A stretch of 64,000 nt of DNA from Haloferax gibbonsii ATCC 33959 (lineage in GTDB: Archaea; Halobacteriota; Halobacteria; Halobacteriales; Haloferacaceae). The translations under genes and the position numbers were made by a program. Position 1 is the stretch's first letter, and each line of letters begins with the position of its first letter. Where the stretch lies: contig NZ_AOLJ01000022.1 in the NCBI RefSeq assembly GCF_000336775.1, positions 1-64,000 of the forward strand, read 5' to 3'. This document shows, in pieces, positions 16,670-25,322 of this stretch. The notes beneath the pieces are model-generated. The model did not search any database. It had not been told where the DNA came from and saw only the letters and a list, made by a program, of their open reading frames with translations.

Positions 16670-18863
16670 GGCGCGCGAGGCCAAGGCGGCGAAGATTCGA
16701 CAGTTGATGGAGACCGAGGGCGACGCCGTCGGCACGAGCACCCGCGGGTTCAACGAGGGTCGCTACCAGTCGGTCCAGACGCTCGACGACTACGAGGGGC
16801 TGAAGTCCGAAGCGCGGGCCATCAAGGAAGACGCCATCGAGCGCCTCCCCGAACTCATCGACCAACTGCGCGAGACGGTCGAGTCCAACGGCGGCACGCT
16901 CTACATCGCCGACGACGCGGCCGACGCGAACCAGTACATCCGCGAGGTCTGCGAGGACAAGGAGGCCGAACGCGTCGTCAAGTCGAAGTCGATGACCTCC
17001 GAGGAGATAGAGGTCAACGAGGACCTCGAAGCCGCCGACATCGACGTGGTCGAGACCGACCTCGGCGAGTGGGTGCTGCAGGTCGCAGACGAGTCGCCGT
17101 CCCACATCGTCGCGCCCGCCATCCACAAGTCGCGGGAGGCCATCGCCGACCTGTTCAACGAGACGTTCGAACCCGACGAGCCCCTCGAGACCGCGGAGGA
17201 ACTCACGATGTTCGCCCGCGAACAGCTCGGCGAACTCATCGAGGGCGCGGACGTTGGGATGACCGGCGCGAACTTCATCACCGCCGACACCGGGACGATG
17301 GCGCTCGTCACCTCCGAGGGTAACGCCCGGAAGACGGCCGTCGTGCCCGACACGCACGTCGCGGTCGCCGGCGTCGAGAAAGTTATCCCGACCGTCGAGG
17401 ACCTCCGCCCCTTCGTCGAACTCATCGGCAAGTCGGGAACGGGACAGGACATCACCTCCTACATCTCGCTTCTGACCCCGCCGGTCGAGTCGCCGACCGT
17501 CGACTTCGATGCCCCCGACGCGCCGCTTTCGGAGACCGAGACGGACCGCGATTTCCACCTCGTCCTCATCGACAACGGGCGGTTCGACATGCGCGAGGAC
17601 GACCAACTGCGCGAGACGCTCTACTGCATCCGGTGTTCGGCGTGTTCCAACGTCTGCGCCAACTTCCAGCACGTCGGCGGCCACGCCTTCGGCGGCGAGA
17701 CCTACTCCGGCGGCATCGGCACCGGCTGGGAGGCCGGCGTCGAGGGCCTCGACAGCGCCGCGGAGTTCAACGACCTCTGTACCGGCTGTAGCCGGTGTAC
17801 CACCGCCTGCCCGGTCGAAATCGACATCCCGTGGATAAACACGGTCGTCCGCGACCGGGTCAACCGCGGCGAGGTCTCCGAACTCGACTGGCTCGTCGAG
17901 GGGCTCACCCCCGACGAGGAACCCGGCGGCGTCAGCCTCCAGAAGCGCTTCTTCGGCAACTTCGAGACGGCCGCGAAGGTCGGGAGCTTCTTCGCGCCCG
18001 TCTCCAACTGGGCGGCCGGACTCGGCGTCTCCCGCGACCTCATGGAGCGGTTCCTCGGTATCGACGCCCGCCGCGAACTCCCCGCCTTCCAGCGCGAGAC
18101 GCTGAAAGACTGGTTCGAGAACCGAACCTCGCGGGTCGACGACCCGGTCCGGACCGCCGTGCTCTACCCCGACGTGTACACGAACCACGTGCAGGTCGAA
18201 CGCGGGAAGGCCGCGGTCCGCACGCTCGAAGCCCTCGGCGTCGACGTAATCGTCCCCGACGTTCGCTCGTCGGGCCGCGCCCCGCTCTCGCAGGGCATGA
18301 TTGCGACCGCGGAAGACCACGCCCACGACGTGTACGCCGGCCTCGCGGAGCACATCGACGACGGCCGCGACATCGTCGTCATCGAGCCGTCTGACCTCGC
18401 GATGTTCCGAAGCGAGTACGAGAAGTTCCTGCCCGAGAAGTCCTTCGAGCGCATCTCGGAGGTCAGCTACGAGGTCATGGAGTACGTCTTCGGCCTGCTG
18501 GAACACGGCGCGGACGCCGACGCGCTCTCGACGAGCGAGGGAGAGGGCGTCGCCTACCACAGCCACTGCCAACAGCGCACCCTCGGCCTCGAAGGCCACA
18601 CCGAGGCCGTCCTCTCGGACCTCGGCTACGACGTCGCCACCTCCGACGTGGAGTGCTGCGGCATGGCCGGCTCCTTCGGCTACAAGTCCGAGTACTACGA
18701 ACTCAGCGTCGACGTCGGCTCCGAGCTACAGGGGCAGTTCCAGTCCGACGAGAACAGAGACCGCACGGTCGTCGCCAGCGGCACCTCCTGTCTGGAACAG
18801 CTCGATTCGCTCCTCAGCCGGCCGACGCAACACCCGATTCAACTGGTCGCGCCGCGGCGGTAA
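16662..18863 (+). CDS. lutB: LutB-LutA fusion: LUD, ferredoxin-like and CCG domains (L-lactate oxidation)
   Basis: A 733-residue fusion. The LUD domain spans about residues 60-290 (GADVGMTGANFITADTG is typical of LutB). Two 4Fe-4S motifs follow: CIRCSACSNVC (about 323-333) and CTGCSRCTTACPVEID (about 373-388). A LutA-type CCG domain closes the protein, with SHCQQRT and CCGMAGSFGYK. In most bacteria LutA is a separate subunit. Here LutA and LutB are one chain, with LutC upstream, so the pair should give a complete L-lactate dehydrogenase complementing the D-lactate enzyme across the locus. Confidence 0.87.
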   Translation: MSKAREAKAAKIRQLMETEGDAVGTSTRGFNEGRYQSVQTLDDYEGLKSEARAIKEDAIERLPELIDQLRETVESNGGTLYIADDAADANQYIREVCEDKEAERVVKSKSMTSEEIEVNEDLEAADIDVVETDLGEWVLQVADESPSHIVAPAIHKSREAIADLFNETFEPDEPLETAEELTMFAREQLGELIEGADVGMTGANFITADTGTMALVTSEGNARKTAVVPDTHVAVAGVEKVIPTVEDLRPFVELIGKSGTGQDITSYISLLTPPVESPTVDFDAPDAPLSETETDRDFHLVLIDNGRFDMREDDQLRETLYCIRCSACSNVCANFQHVGGHAFGGETYSGGIGTGWEAGVEGLDSAAEFNDLCTGCSRCTTACPVEIDIPWINTVVRDRVNRGEVSELDWLVEGLTPDEEPGGVSLQKRFFGNFETAAKVGSFFAPVSNWAAGLGVSRDLMERFLGIDARRELPAFQRETLKDWFENRTSRVDDPVRTAVLYPDVYTNHVQVERGKAAVRTLEALGVDVIVPDVRSSGRAPLSQGMIATAEDHAHDVYAGLAEHIDDGRDIVVIEPSDLAMFRSEYEKFLPEKSFERISEVSYEVMEYVFGLLEHGADADALSTSEGEGVAYHSHCQQRTLGLEGHTEAVLSDLGYDVATSDVECCGMAGSFGYKSEYYELSVDVGSELQGQFQSDENRDRTVVASGTSCLEQLDSLLSRPTQHPIQLVAPRR

Positions 18864-19002
18864 CGACCCCGCGAGCGAGCCGTCACCCGCGACGGCTCGA
18901 ACGTCTTCTTTCAACTGAATATCACGACTCCATCCGGCGATTTCCCGCCGGCGTCGGACGCCCGTCTGCCGCGTGTCTGCGCCCCGAGCCGCGGGCTACG
19001 AA

Positions 19003-19009
19003 CAATTAA
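19003..19009 (+). promoter_or_regulatory. TATA-like box of the PRC-barrel gene
   Basis: CAATTAA begins 32 bases before the ATG at 19035 and only 20 before the ATG at 19023. It therefore supports the later start and a leaderless mRNA. Confidence 0.45.
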
Positions 19010-19034
19010 GACCCGGCATCCCATGTTGGCGGAT

Positions 19035-19328
19035 ATGGACGGGACGCCCGAAGAGATTACGACGCTCGTAGGCCGGGAGGTCTACTCGAACAACGGTGTG
19101 TTCGTCGGCGAAGTCGAAGACGTCCGCCTCGACCTGGACCACGAGACGGTCACCGGTCTCGCGTTGACGGCGCTGAACGACGAACTGTTCCGCAATCAAA
19201 TCGAACCCGGGAAGGGCGTTCTCATCCCGTATCGGTGGGTCCGCGCCGTCGGCGACATCATCCTCATCAACGACGTCATCGAGCGCCTGAAGAATCCCGA
19301 AGAAGACGAAGAGTCGCTCGTCGTCTGA
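19035..19328 (+). CDS. cdpB1: PRC-barrel domain protein, CdpB1-like cell-division factor
   Basis: A 97-residue, single PRC-barrel protein (LVGREVYSNNGVFVGEVEDVRLDLD, then VLIPYRWVRAVGDIILI). From memory, Haloferax volcanii CdpB1 is a small PRC-barrel protein encoded beside the LUD genes. CdpB1 works with CdpB2 and CdpA to couple FtsZ rings to the membrane at mid-cell. The same neighbourhood here supports orthology; the assignment rests on synteny and fold, not on an alignment. The ATG at 19023 adds four residues (MLAD). The gene is convergent with the RCK-DHH gene, with 4 bases between the two stops. Confidence 0.72.
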   Translation: MDGTPEEITTLVGREVYSNNGVFVGEVEDVRLDLDHETVTGLALTALNDELFRNQIEPGKGVLIPYRWVRAVGDIILINDVIERLKNPEEDEESLVV

Positions 19329-19332
19329 CGTT

Positions 19333-20763
19333 CTAGCTTCCGTTTCCGCTCTCGCCGCCCTCCACGCCCATCGCACGGAAGAGCTTGCGCTTTACCGCTT
19401 CCTCGGTGAGTTGGAGGAGCGTGTCGCGGTTGTCGTCGTTGGATTCGATGCCCGTGAAGATGCCGAGCGGAATCTCGACGGACCCCTGCGTGGAGTGGCC
19501 GCCGGCCTCGCCGATGCCGGTGAAGGCGTCGCTCAGAATCTTCCCGATGTTCATCCGGATGTCCTTCGACCGCGCCGCGAGGTAGATGGTGTCGTCGGCG
19601 ATGCCGAAGACGGCGGTCGTGGTGATGCCCTCCAGGTTGAGGAGGTGTTGGGCCGCCTGCGTCAGCGCGTCGCGGTCGCGGATGAACCCCGCGTTCGAGA
19701 CGAGGTGCGAGCCCTGCACGTCGCGGTTCTGGATGGCCTCGGCGAGCACGTCCAGCGTCTCGGGCGACATCGACGGCGACTCGACCTTCTCCAGCGTGTC
19801 GTGGTCGGCGAAGGGGTAGAGGTACGCCGCGGCGGTCAGGTCCGCGGGCGTCGTATCGCGCTTGAAGTCGAGCGTCTCGGCGCGGATGCCGTAGAGGAGT
19901 GCCGTTGCCACCGCCTGCGACGGGCTGAGGTCGAACTCCTGGATGTACTTCGTGAGAATCGTCGAGGTCGAAGAGACGTTCGGCCGCACGTCGGTAAAGC
20001 GGGCGTCGATGCCGTCGTCGGGCTCGAAGTGGTCGATGAAGACCGTGATATCGGCGTCACCGAGGTCGGGCATTCCCGACTTCATGTGGTCGACGAGCGC
20101 GACCGCGCCGTACTCTTCGAGCGGCTTCGAGTCGGCCCGCGGGGTGAGTTCGATGCCGAGGATGTTCACGAACGCCCGGTTCTCCTGGTGGCCCATGTCG
20201 CCCGAATAGAGGATGTCGGCCTCGACGTCGTATTCGCGGGCGATGGCCTGTAAGGCGACCGCCGACGCGAGCGAGTCGGGGTCGGGGTTGTCGTGGGTGA
20301 GGATGGCCATCCCGTGGTCGGTGTCGCGCAGGAGGTCGGCCAGTTGGCGGGCCTTGTATTCGAGTTCGCCGGACTCGACGCTCCGGAGCGCCGAGTCGGC
20401 GATGACCTCGGAGGGGTTGATGACCACGTCGGCACCGAGTTTCGTCAGTTCGTCCTCGGAGACGGGGTCCGACGCGCGGACGACGATGAACTGGTCTTCG
20501 CCGCGGTCGCGGATGGTCGAGACGGCGGCTTTGTTGGCCTCGACGTCCGACGAGAGGATGAGAATCACGTCGCGTCCGGTGACGGCGCCGGCCAGTTCCG
20601 GGTCGGTGATGTCCGTCGTCTGCGCGTTCAAGTCCTGGTCGCGCAAGGCTTCGACGCGGCTTTCGTCCTTGTCGAGGATGAGGACGTCTTTTCCCTCGTC
20701 TGTCAGTTCCTCGGCGACCGCGTGCCCGACGCTCCCACAGCCGAGTATCGCGTACGTAGACAT
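19333..20763 (-). CDS. RCK-N / DHH-DHHA1 phosphoesterase
   Basis: A 476-residue protein. Residues 1-120 are a TrkA-N/RCK nucleotide-binding domain, with GCGSVGHAVAEEL at 8-20 and an acidic strand end at 29-33. A DHH phosphoesterase domain follows: the metal motif HDNPDPDS is at 157-164, VDHMKSG near 224-230, and IDHFEPDD, the counterpart of the DHH triad, at 243-250. DHHA1 ends with the substrate-binding GGH in GEAGGHSTQGS near residue 425. Relatives cleave c-di-AMP, pAp or oligoribonucleotides. The fused RCK domain and a dacZ gene in the same region make c-di-AMP a reasonable substrate guess. Upstream starts at 20790 are possible. Confidence 0.82.
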   Translation of the reverse strand: MSTYAILGCGSVGHAVAEELTDEGKDVLILDKDESRVEALRDQDLNAQTTDITDPELAGAVTGRDVILILSSDVEANKAAVSTIRDRGEDQFIVVRASDPVSEDELTKLGADVVINPSEVIADSALRSVESGELEYKARQLADLLRDTDHGMAILTHDNPDPDSLASAVALQAIAREYDVEADILYSGDMGHQENRAFVNILGIELTPRADSKPLEEYGAVALVDHMKSGMPDLGDADITVFIDHFEPDDGIDARFTDVRPNVSSTSTILTKYIQEFDLSPSQAVATALLYGIRAETLDFKRDTTPADLTAAAYLYPFADHDTLEKVESPSMSPETLDVLAEAIQNRDVQGSHLVSNAGFIRDRDALTQAAQHLLNLEGITTTAVFGIADDTIYLAARSKDIRMNIGKILSDAFTGIGEAGGHSTQGSVEIPLGIFTGIESNDDNRDTLLQLTEEAVKRKLFRAMGVEGGESGNGS

Positions 20764-20922
20764 CGAGGAAATGCTGACCCCTGCGCTCATCGTTGCCCGC
20801 TACTCCGGTCGGCCGCCACTTAACACCCACCGTTTGTCCGTTGTTTCGTGCGTGTGCGTCCCTCCCGTCGTCGTACAGAAAGGAAAGTCATTTTACCTAC
20901 CGGCAGTTACGAGAGATTGCAA

Positions 20923-20996
20923 GGGCCGGTAGCTCAGTTAGGCAGAGCGTCTGACTCTTAATCAGACGGTCGCGTGTTCAAATCGCGTCCGGCCCA
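20923..20996 (+). tRNA. tRNA-Lys (CUU)
   Basis: A 74-base cloverleaf. The acceptor stem GGGCCGG pairs with CCGGCCC (20989-20995), with discriminator A. The D arm contains AGCTCAGTTAGGCAGAGC. The anticodon loop is CTCTTAA with anticodon CTT, closed by a TCTGA/TCAGA stem. The T arm contains GTTCAAATC. No intron, and CCA is not encoded. Confidence 0.97.
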
Positions 20997-21058
20997 CTAC
21001 CTTTCCGATGGAATCACAGTCCCCAGAGAGCGGCTGGGCTTTCAGTGTGTGCCCACGT

Positions 21059-21135
21059 GGACTGTGCGATTTGAACTAGGGAGCGAAGCGAACGAAGTGA
21101 GCGGAGAGAGTGGAGTTCAAATCGCGTCCGGCCCA
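21059..21135 (+). repeat. Hairpin repeat carrying a second copy of the tRNA-Lys 3' end
   Basis: Bases 21115-21135 repeat exactly the last 21 bases of the tRNA (20976-20996). Bases 21059-21077 hold an inverted copy (GGAC, a 3-base insertion, then GCGATTTGAACT) that pairs with 21114-21129. Between the arms is a purine-rich spacer with AGGGAGC (21078-21084) and GCGAAGCGAACGAAGTGAGC (21083-21102). The unit could be an att-site remnant, a tRNA-processing mimic or a mobile hairpin. A related arrangement follows tRNA-Leu at 41.8 kb. Confidence 0.85.
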
Positions 21136-21252
21136 TTCCTTCATCCCAGACTTACTCCGGCAGTCGGGGCTCCGGCTCGGCCGTTCGTGTCGGCTCCCCG
21201 ACTCGCTCGCCACCCTCGGGTGTTTTATGTCCCGCTCCGAACGCTACCGAGT

Positions 21253-21483
21253 ATGAACCAGAGCGACAGGACCGAACTGGTCCTCGTCTTCATCACGCTT
21301 CTCGTCGCCGTCGTCTTCGGGCTGGCTACGGGCGTCGGGGAGCGCTTCGACCCCGACCGGTTCGTCGCCGCGCTCACCCCGGACTTCGGTGTGTTGTTCG
21401 GGGCCGACGTCGTCGCCGGCGCGGTGCTCGTGACGCTCTTCGGCGGCCTCGCGGTCGGCGCAAAACTCCTGTTCGATTCCTGA
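21253..21483 (+). CDS. Small two-TM membrane protein
   Basis: A 76-residue protein with two hydrophobic segments (about residues 9-24 and 49-72) separated by a polar, acidic loop. No family is recognised beyond haloarchaeal hypothetical membrane proteins. Start chosen at ATG 21253. It is convergent with the next gene, whose end lies 2 bases away. Confidence 0.65.
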   Translation: MNQSDRTELVLVFITLLVAVVFGLATGVGERFDPDRFVAALTPDFGVLFGADVVAGAVLVTLFGGLAVGAKLLFDS

Positions 21484-21484
21484 C

Positions 21485-21736
21485 TCAGCGCCCGAGCGCG
21501 ACCCACGAGTTCCCGCGGCCCGGCGAGGGCGCGAGCCGTAACGGGAACTCCGACCCCACCGTCGCCGAGGCCAGTCGGGCCCGAAGGTCGGAGGTCGCAC
21601 ACGCCACCACGGTGCGGAGCTCTCCGGTTTCGGCCACGCGGACGGTCATCGCCCCGTGGTCGTTCATCTCCCGCTCCACTCGGATGAGGCGCGTCTCCAC
21701 ACCTCTCGCCACCGTTTCACCATCCACCAGTTCCAT
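21485..21736 (-). CDS. Hypothetical 83-residue haloarchaeal protein
   Basis: A small soluble alpha/beta protein (MELVDGETVARGVET at the start). No catalytic motif is seen. The start at 21736 is preferred over the open frame to 21775, because a TATA-like CTTTATCC on the minus strand (21763-21770) sits about 30 bases upstream, as in leaderless genes. It is divergent from the MFS transporter gene. Confidence 0.65.
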   Translation of the reverse strand: MELVDGETVARGVETRLIRVEREMNDHGAMTVRVAETGELRTVVACATSDLRARLASATVGSEFPLRLAPSPGRGNSWVALGR

Positions 21737-21854
21737 GGTAACATGTCTCTCGCCGTGAAGGATAAAGCTCACCACCGTTATCCGGGGGCTTTAGGTCAGC
21801 TTCGTCGACGGCCGGTTCCGGAACTTCTTTTCGCCGGTTAGCCGCACACAGCCC

Positions 21855-23162
21855 ATGGACCGCACCCGTCTCAGGTTTTGGACGCTGTATCTCACTCGGT
21901 TCGCCGGCGGCTTCGGCTTTATTACGCTCGTCACCCTCCTCCCGAAGTACATCAACGAACTCGACCCGGGTGCGGTCGCCGTCCCCGAACTCGCGCTCGG
22001 CGGACTCGCGCTCGGCGGCTTCTCCCTCTCTCGCGGCTTCGTCATCGGGATGTTCACCACCGGCTTCACGCTCGCCCAGACCGTCGCCGTCGTGCCCTTG
22101 TCGTGGGCCGGCGACCGCTACGACAAACGTCTCGTGCTCGCGGGGACGGTCGGCCTCGGTGCGGTCGTCTACGCCGCGTTCCCGCTCGTCGACTCCAGTC
22201 TCTCGTTTATTCTCGTCCGAGCCGCACAGGGCGTCGCCGTCACCGGCGCGGGGCTGATGTCGCTCGCGCTCGTCGGCGAACTCGCCCGCGAGGGAACGCG
22301 CGCGAACCACATCGGGAAGGCGAACGCCGCCCGCTTCGCGGCCTCCATCCTCGGGAGCATCAGCGCCGGTATCCTCTACGACCTGTTCGGCTTCACGCCC
22401 ATCTTCATCGTCATCACGATTCTCCTGACCATCGCCGTCGTCGCCATCTGGGTGTTTCTCCCGCCGGACGAGACCCGCGTCCACGGCTTTCCGTTCACGG
22501 ACCTCGCGCTCAACGAGCGCATCCTGACGATGGCGACGTTCCGCGTCCAGTACGCCGTCGCGGTCACGCTCGTCCGGACGTGGGTCCCCATCTACGCCGG
22601 CGTTTCCGCGGCCTCCGGCGGCCTCGAATACGGCGGCATCGCCGTCGCCGCCACCGTCGTCGCCGAGAAGTTCACCAACATGCTCTGTCAGCCGTACACC
22701 GGGCGCATCTCCGATTCGTACGGCCGGGCGCGGTTCGTCTTCGTCGGCGGCGGCCTCTACGGCCTCATCGCGCTCGCCGTCCCCTTCTCGCCCGCGGTCG
22801 GCGAGGCGCTCGCGCTCCCTGCCGCCTTCCCCTTCCTCGGTCCGCTTTCGCCCGCGTTCCTCCCGCTCGTCGGTCTCGCCGGCTTGCTCGGCGTCGCCGA
22901 CAGCCTCCGCGAACCGGCCAGCATGGCGCTGTTCGCCGACGAGGGTTCCGGCGGCGCGGGGGTCGCCAGTAGCTTCGGTATCCGCGAACTCCTCTGGCGG
23001 CCCGGCAGCGTCGTCGCGCCCCTCCTCGGCGGCTACCTCATGGCCGAAGTCGGCATGGAGTGGGTGTTCTTCGTCGGCGGCGCGTCGGCCATCACCGGCG
23101 TCCTCGCCTTCCTCGCCGCTCTGACGTGGTCCCACGGGACCGACGCGCTCACGACGTGGTAG
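21855..23162 (+). CDS. Major facilitator superfamily transporter
   Basis: A 435-residue protein with about 12 hydrophobic segments. The loop between TM2 and TM3 carries WAGDRYDKR (about residues 86-94), the MFS motif A position (GxxxDRxGRR-like). A similar loop follows in the second half, GRISDSYGRARF. The substrate cannot be told; drug or metabolite export is common among such carriers. Monocistronic or read through into the next gene 38 bases downstream. Confidence 0.85.
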   Translation: MDRTRLRFWTLYLTRFAGGFGFITLVTLLPKYINELDPGAVAVPELALGGLALGGFSLSRGFVIGMFTTGFTLAQTVAVVPLSWAGDRYDKRLVLAGTVGLGAVVYAAFPLVDSSLSFILVRAAQGVAVTGAGLMSLALVGELAREGTRANHIGKANAARFAASILGSISAGILYDLFGFTPIFIVITILLTIAVVAIWVFLPPDETRVHGFPFTDLALNERILTMATFRVQYAVAVTLVRTWVPIYAGVSAASGGLEYGGIAVAATVVAEKFTNMLCQPYTGRISDSYGRARFVFVGGGLYGLIALAVPFSPAVGEALALPAAFPFLGPLSPAFLPLVGLAGLLGVADSLREPASMALFADEGSGGAGVASSFGIRELLWRPGSVVAPLLGGYLMAEVGMEWVFFVGGASAITGVLAFLAALTWSHGTDALTTW

Positions 23163-23200
23163 GGCTCAGCGCTTACTCTCTCGCGGCCCCTCTTTCTCTC

Positions 23201-23698
23201 ATGCCCGACGACGCGCCGCCCGCGACGACCCGCGACCGCCCGGTGACCGAACCGAGTTACGGCATCCCCGAATCGGAAGCGGGGCTCTTGGAGTGGCGCG
23301 TCGTCGAGACCGCGTTCGCCGACGACGAGGTGTTCTGGGTCACGACCACCCGCCCCGACGGCCGACCGCACGCCCGCCCGGTCTGGGGCGTCTGGGTCGA
23401 CGGCGCGTTCCACTGCGGCGGCGGCGAGCGAACCAGATGGGTCAGGAACCTCGCGCGCGACCCGCGCCTCGCGGTCCACACCGAAAGCGGGACCGACGTA
23501 GTCATCCTCGAAGGCGTCGCCGAGCGACTGGACGAGGAGACCGCCGACGACGCCACGCTCACCCGCGTCGACGACGCCTACGAGGCGAAGTACGGGATTC
23601 GCCACGGGACGCCGGTGTTTCGGATTCGACCCGAGCGCGTGCTGGCGTGGTCCGGTTTTCCCGCCGACGCGACGCGGTGGCGGTTCGATTCGGCCTGA
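23201..23698 (+). CDS. Pyridoxamine 5'-phosphate oxidase-like (split-barrel flavin) protein
   Basis: A 165-residue split barrel-type protein: FWVTTTRPDGRPHARPVWGVWVDGAFHCGGGERTRWVRNLARDPRLAVH shows the core pattern of F420- or FMN-binding PNPOx-like proteins. Archaeal members often reduce substrates with coenzyme F420. The start at ATG 23201 fits the family; the open frame further upstream is not supported. Confidence 0.8.
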   Translation: MPDDAPPATTRDRPVTEPSYGIPESEAGLLEWRVVETAFADDEVFWVTTTRPDGRPHARPVWGVWVDGAFHCGGGERTRWVRNLARDPRLAVHTESGTDVVILEGVAERLDEETADDATLTRVDDAYEAKYGIRHGTPVFRIRPERVLAWSGFPADATRWRFDSA

Positions 23699-23840
23699 GC
23701 GCCGTCGTCTCGTTCCGCTTCGATTCGTCTGTTTTCCCCGCGAATCGGATTTCATATCGCGCTATTTGATTTAGTAGTTCGAGAGGCCGGTCCCGGTACC
23801 ACTCCGGCCGTTCTCACTCCCTGACATGCGGGCCTAGGGT

Positions 23841-23847
23841 CATTATC
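23841..23847 (+). promoter_or_regulatory. TATA-like box of the alpha/beta hydrolase gene
   Basis: CATTATC is centred 25-26 bases before the ATG at 23869. It favours this start over the in-frame GTG at 23848. Confidence 0.45.
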
Positions 23848-23868
23848 GTGTCACTCGTATCACACGGC

Positions 23869-25308
23869 ATGGACCACCTCGAAACCCCGGCGGTACACCG
23901 GTTGCTCACCTCGCCCGCCGGCCGATTGTTGACCTCGCGCCCGTTCGAGGCGTTCAAGACTCGCTCGCTCCCCCGCGAGTTCGGCGTCGTCCGCGCTCGC
24001 GCCGCGGCCGACGTCGCGCTCTCGGAGGGCCCGGAAGCGTATCTCCGCGAAGTCGGCTCGCCGCCGGCACCGCACCTCCACGACCGAATCGAACGCGCCC
24101 TCGCGCAGTACGCCCGCCTCCGCGGCGCGTACGACGAAACGATGGAACGCTGGGACAGCGTCTTCTGGGGCGACGCCGAGTCGACGCCCGACGAGCGCGT
24201 CGCCGTCGAGCGCGAGCGCCGCGAGGTGTCGGAACGGCGGGCCAAGCCGACCGACATCTTCGGCTTCCTCCCGAAGGAACACCTCGTGCCGCCGGTGAAG
24301 TTCGAGACGCCCTCGCCCGAGGACGCGCGGACCCGCTGGCACCACGAACTCGCCGAACCCGAGCGACTGTACGGCTTCGCCGAGTCCAGCGCGGCCGAGG
24401 AGTTCCCCCGCGTCGAACGCTCTGCGACGGTTCGCGGGCCGGGAACCGTCGAGTATCTGCTTCGCTTCCGGTCGCCCTCGCCGCACCTCAGCGACCGGGC
24501 GACCGCGCGGGTGTACGAACCCGTCGACGCCGCCGACGACCTGCCGACGCTCGTCTTCCACTCCGGCTGGGGGATGTTCGACGACCAACTCACCTACTGG
24601 CCCGAAGAGGAGTACGTCGCCCGCGCGCTCGCCCCCGAGGGGTACCGGGTCGTCCTCCCCGACGCGCCGTGGCACGGCCGGCGCGAGCTACTCGGTCGAT
24701 ACAGCGGCGAGCCCTACATCGCCCGCGCGCCCGTCGGCCTGTTCACGCTCTACTCGGCGGCCGCGCTGGAGACCGCCGTCCTCACCGACTGGGCGCGGAC
24801 CGAGGGCGCGCCGGCCGTCGGCGTCGGCGGCGTCAGCCTCGGCGGAACCGTCGCGCTCCACGTCGGCGGTCGGTGCGGCGACTGGCCCGAATCGATGCGC
24901 CCCGACCTGCTGTTTCCCGCGGGGATGCCCGGCGCAATCGACCAGACGCTCCTCGCTGGCGGCCTCACGAAACTGCTCGACATCGACGCCGCCCTCGACG
25001 GGGCCGGCTGGACCGGCGAGGCGCTCCACGAGTTCGCGCCGCTGTTGAATCCGCCCAAAGACCCGTGTCTCGCGCCCGAACGCGTCTTCCCGTTCGTCGG
25101 GACCCGCGACGAGATGGCTCCCGCGTCCACGGCCCGCGCGCTCCTCGACGAGTGGGGCGTCCCGAGGCCGAACCGCCGCGAGTGGGACTGCGGACACTTC
25201 GGCGTGCTCGCGAACCTCATCAGAGACGAGTCGTTCCGGACGACGGTCCGGCGAGAGTTGGACGCGGCGGCGCGGAACCGCCGGAACAGAAAATCAGTTA
25301 CTGCCTGA
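23869..25308 (+). CDS. Alpha/beta hydrolase, ABHD18-like
   Basis: A 479-residue protein. The first 190 residues are helical and unassigned. The hydrolase domain follows, with an oxyanion region near LVFHSGWGMFDDQLTYW. The nucleophile elbow is GVSLGG, with Ser323. The acid is in VGTRDEMAP and the base His in CGHFGV near residue 440. The VVLPDAPWHGRRE segment resembles ABHD18-type proteins, whose eukaryotic member acts in mitochondria; any shared substrate is speculation. No signal peptide is seen, so it is probably cytoplasmic. Confidence 0.75.
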   Translation: MDHLETPAVHRLLTSPAGRLLTSRPFEAFKTRSLPREFGVVRARAAADVALSEGPEAYLREVGSPPAPHLHDRIERALAQYARLRGAYDETMERWDSVFWGDAESTPDERVAVERERREVSERRAKPTDIFGFLPKEHLVPPVKFETPSPEDARTRWHHELAEPERLYGFAESSAAEEFPRVERSATVRGPGTVEYLLRFRSPSPHLSDRATARVYEPVDAADDLPTLVFHSGWGMFDDQLTYWPEEEYVARALAPEGYRVVLPDAPWHGRRELLGRYSGEPYIARAPVGLFTLYSAAALETAVLTDWARTEGAPAVGVGGVSLGGTVALHVGGRCGDWPESMRPDLLFPAGMPGAIDQTLLAGGLTKLLDIDAALDGAGWTGEALHEFAPLLNPPKDPCLAPERVFPFVGTRDEMAPASTARALLDEWGVPRPNRREWDCGHFGVLANLIRDESFRTTVRRELDAAARNRRNRKSVTA

Positions 25309-25322
25309 GTCGGCCGTGTTCC

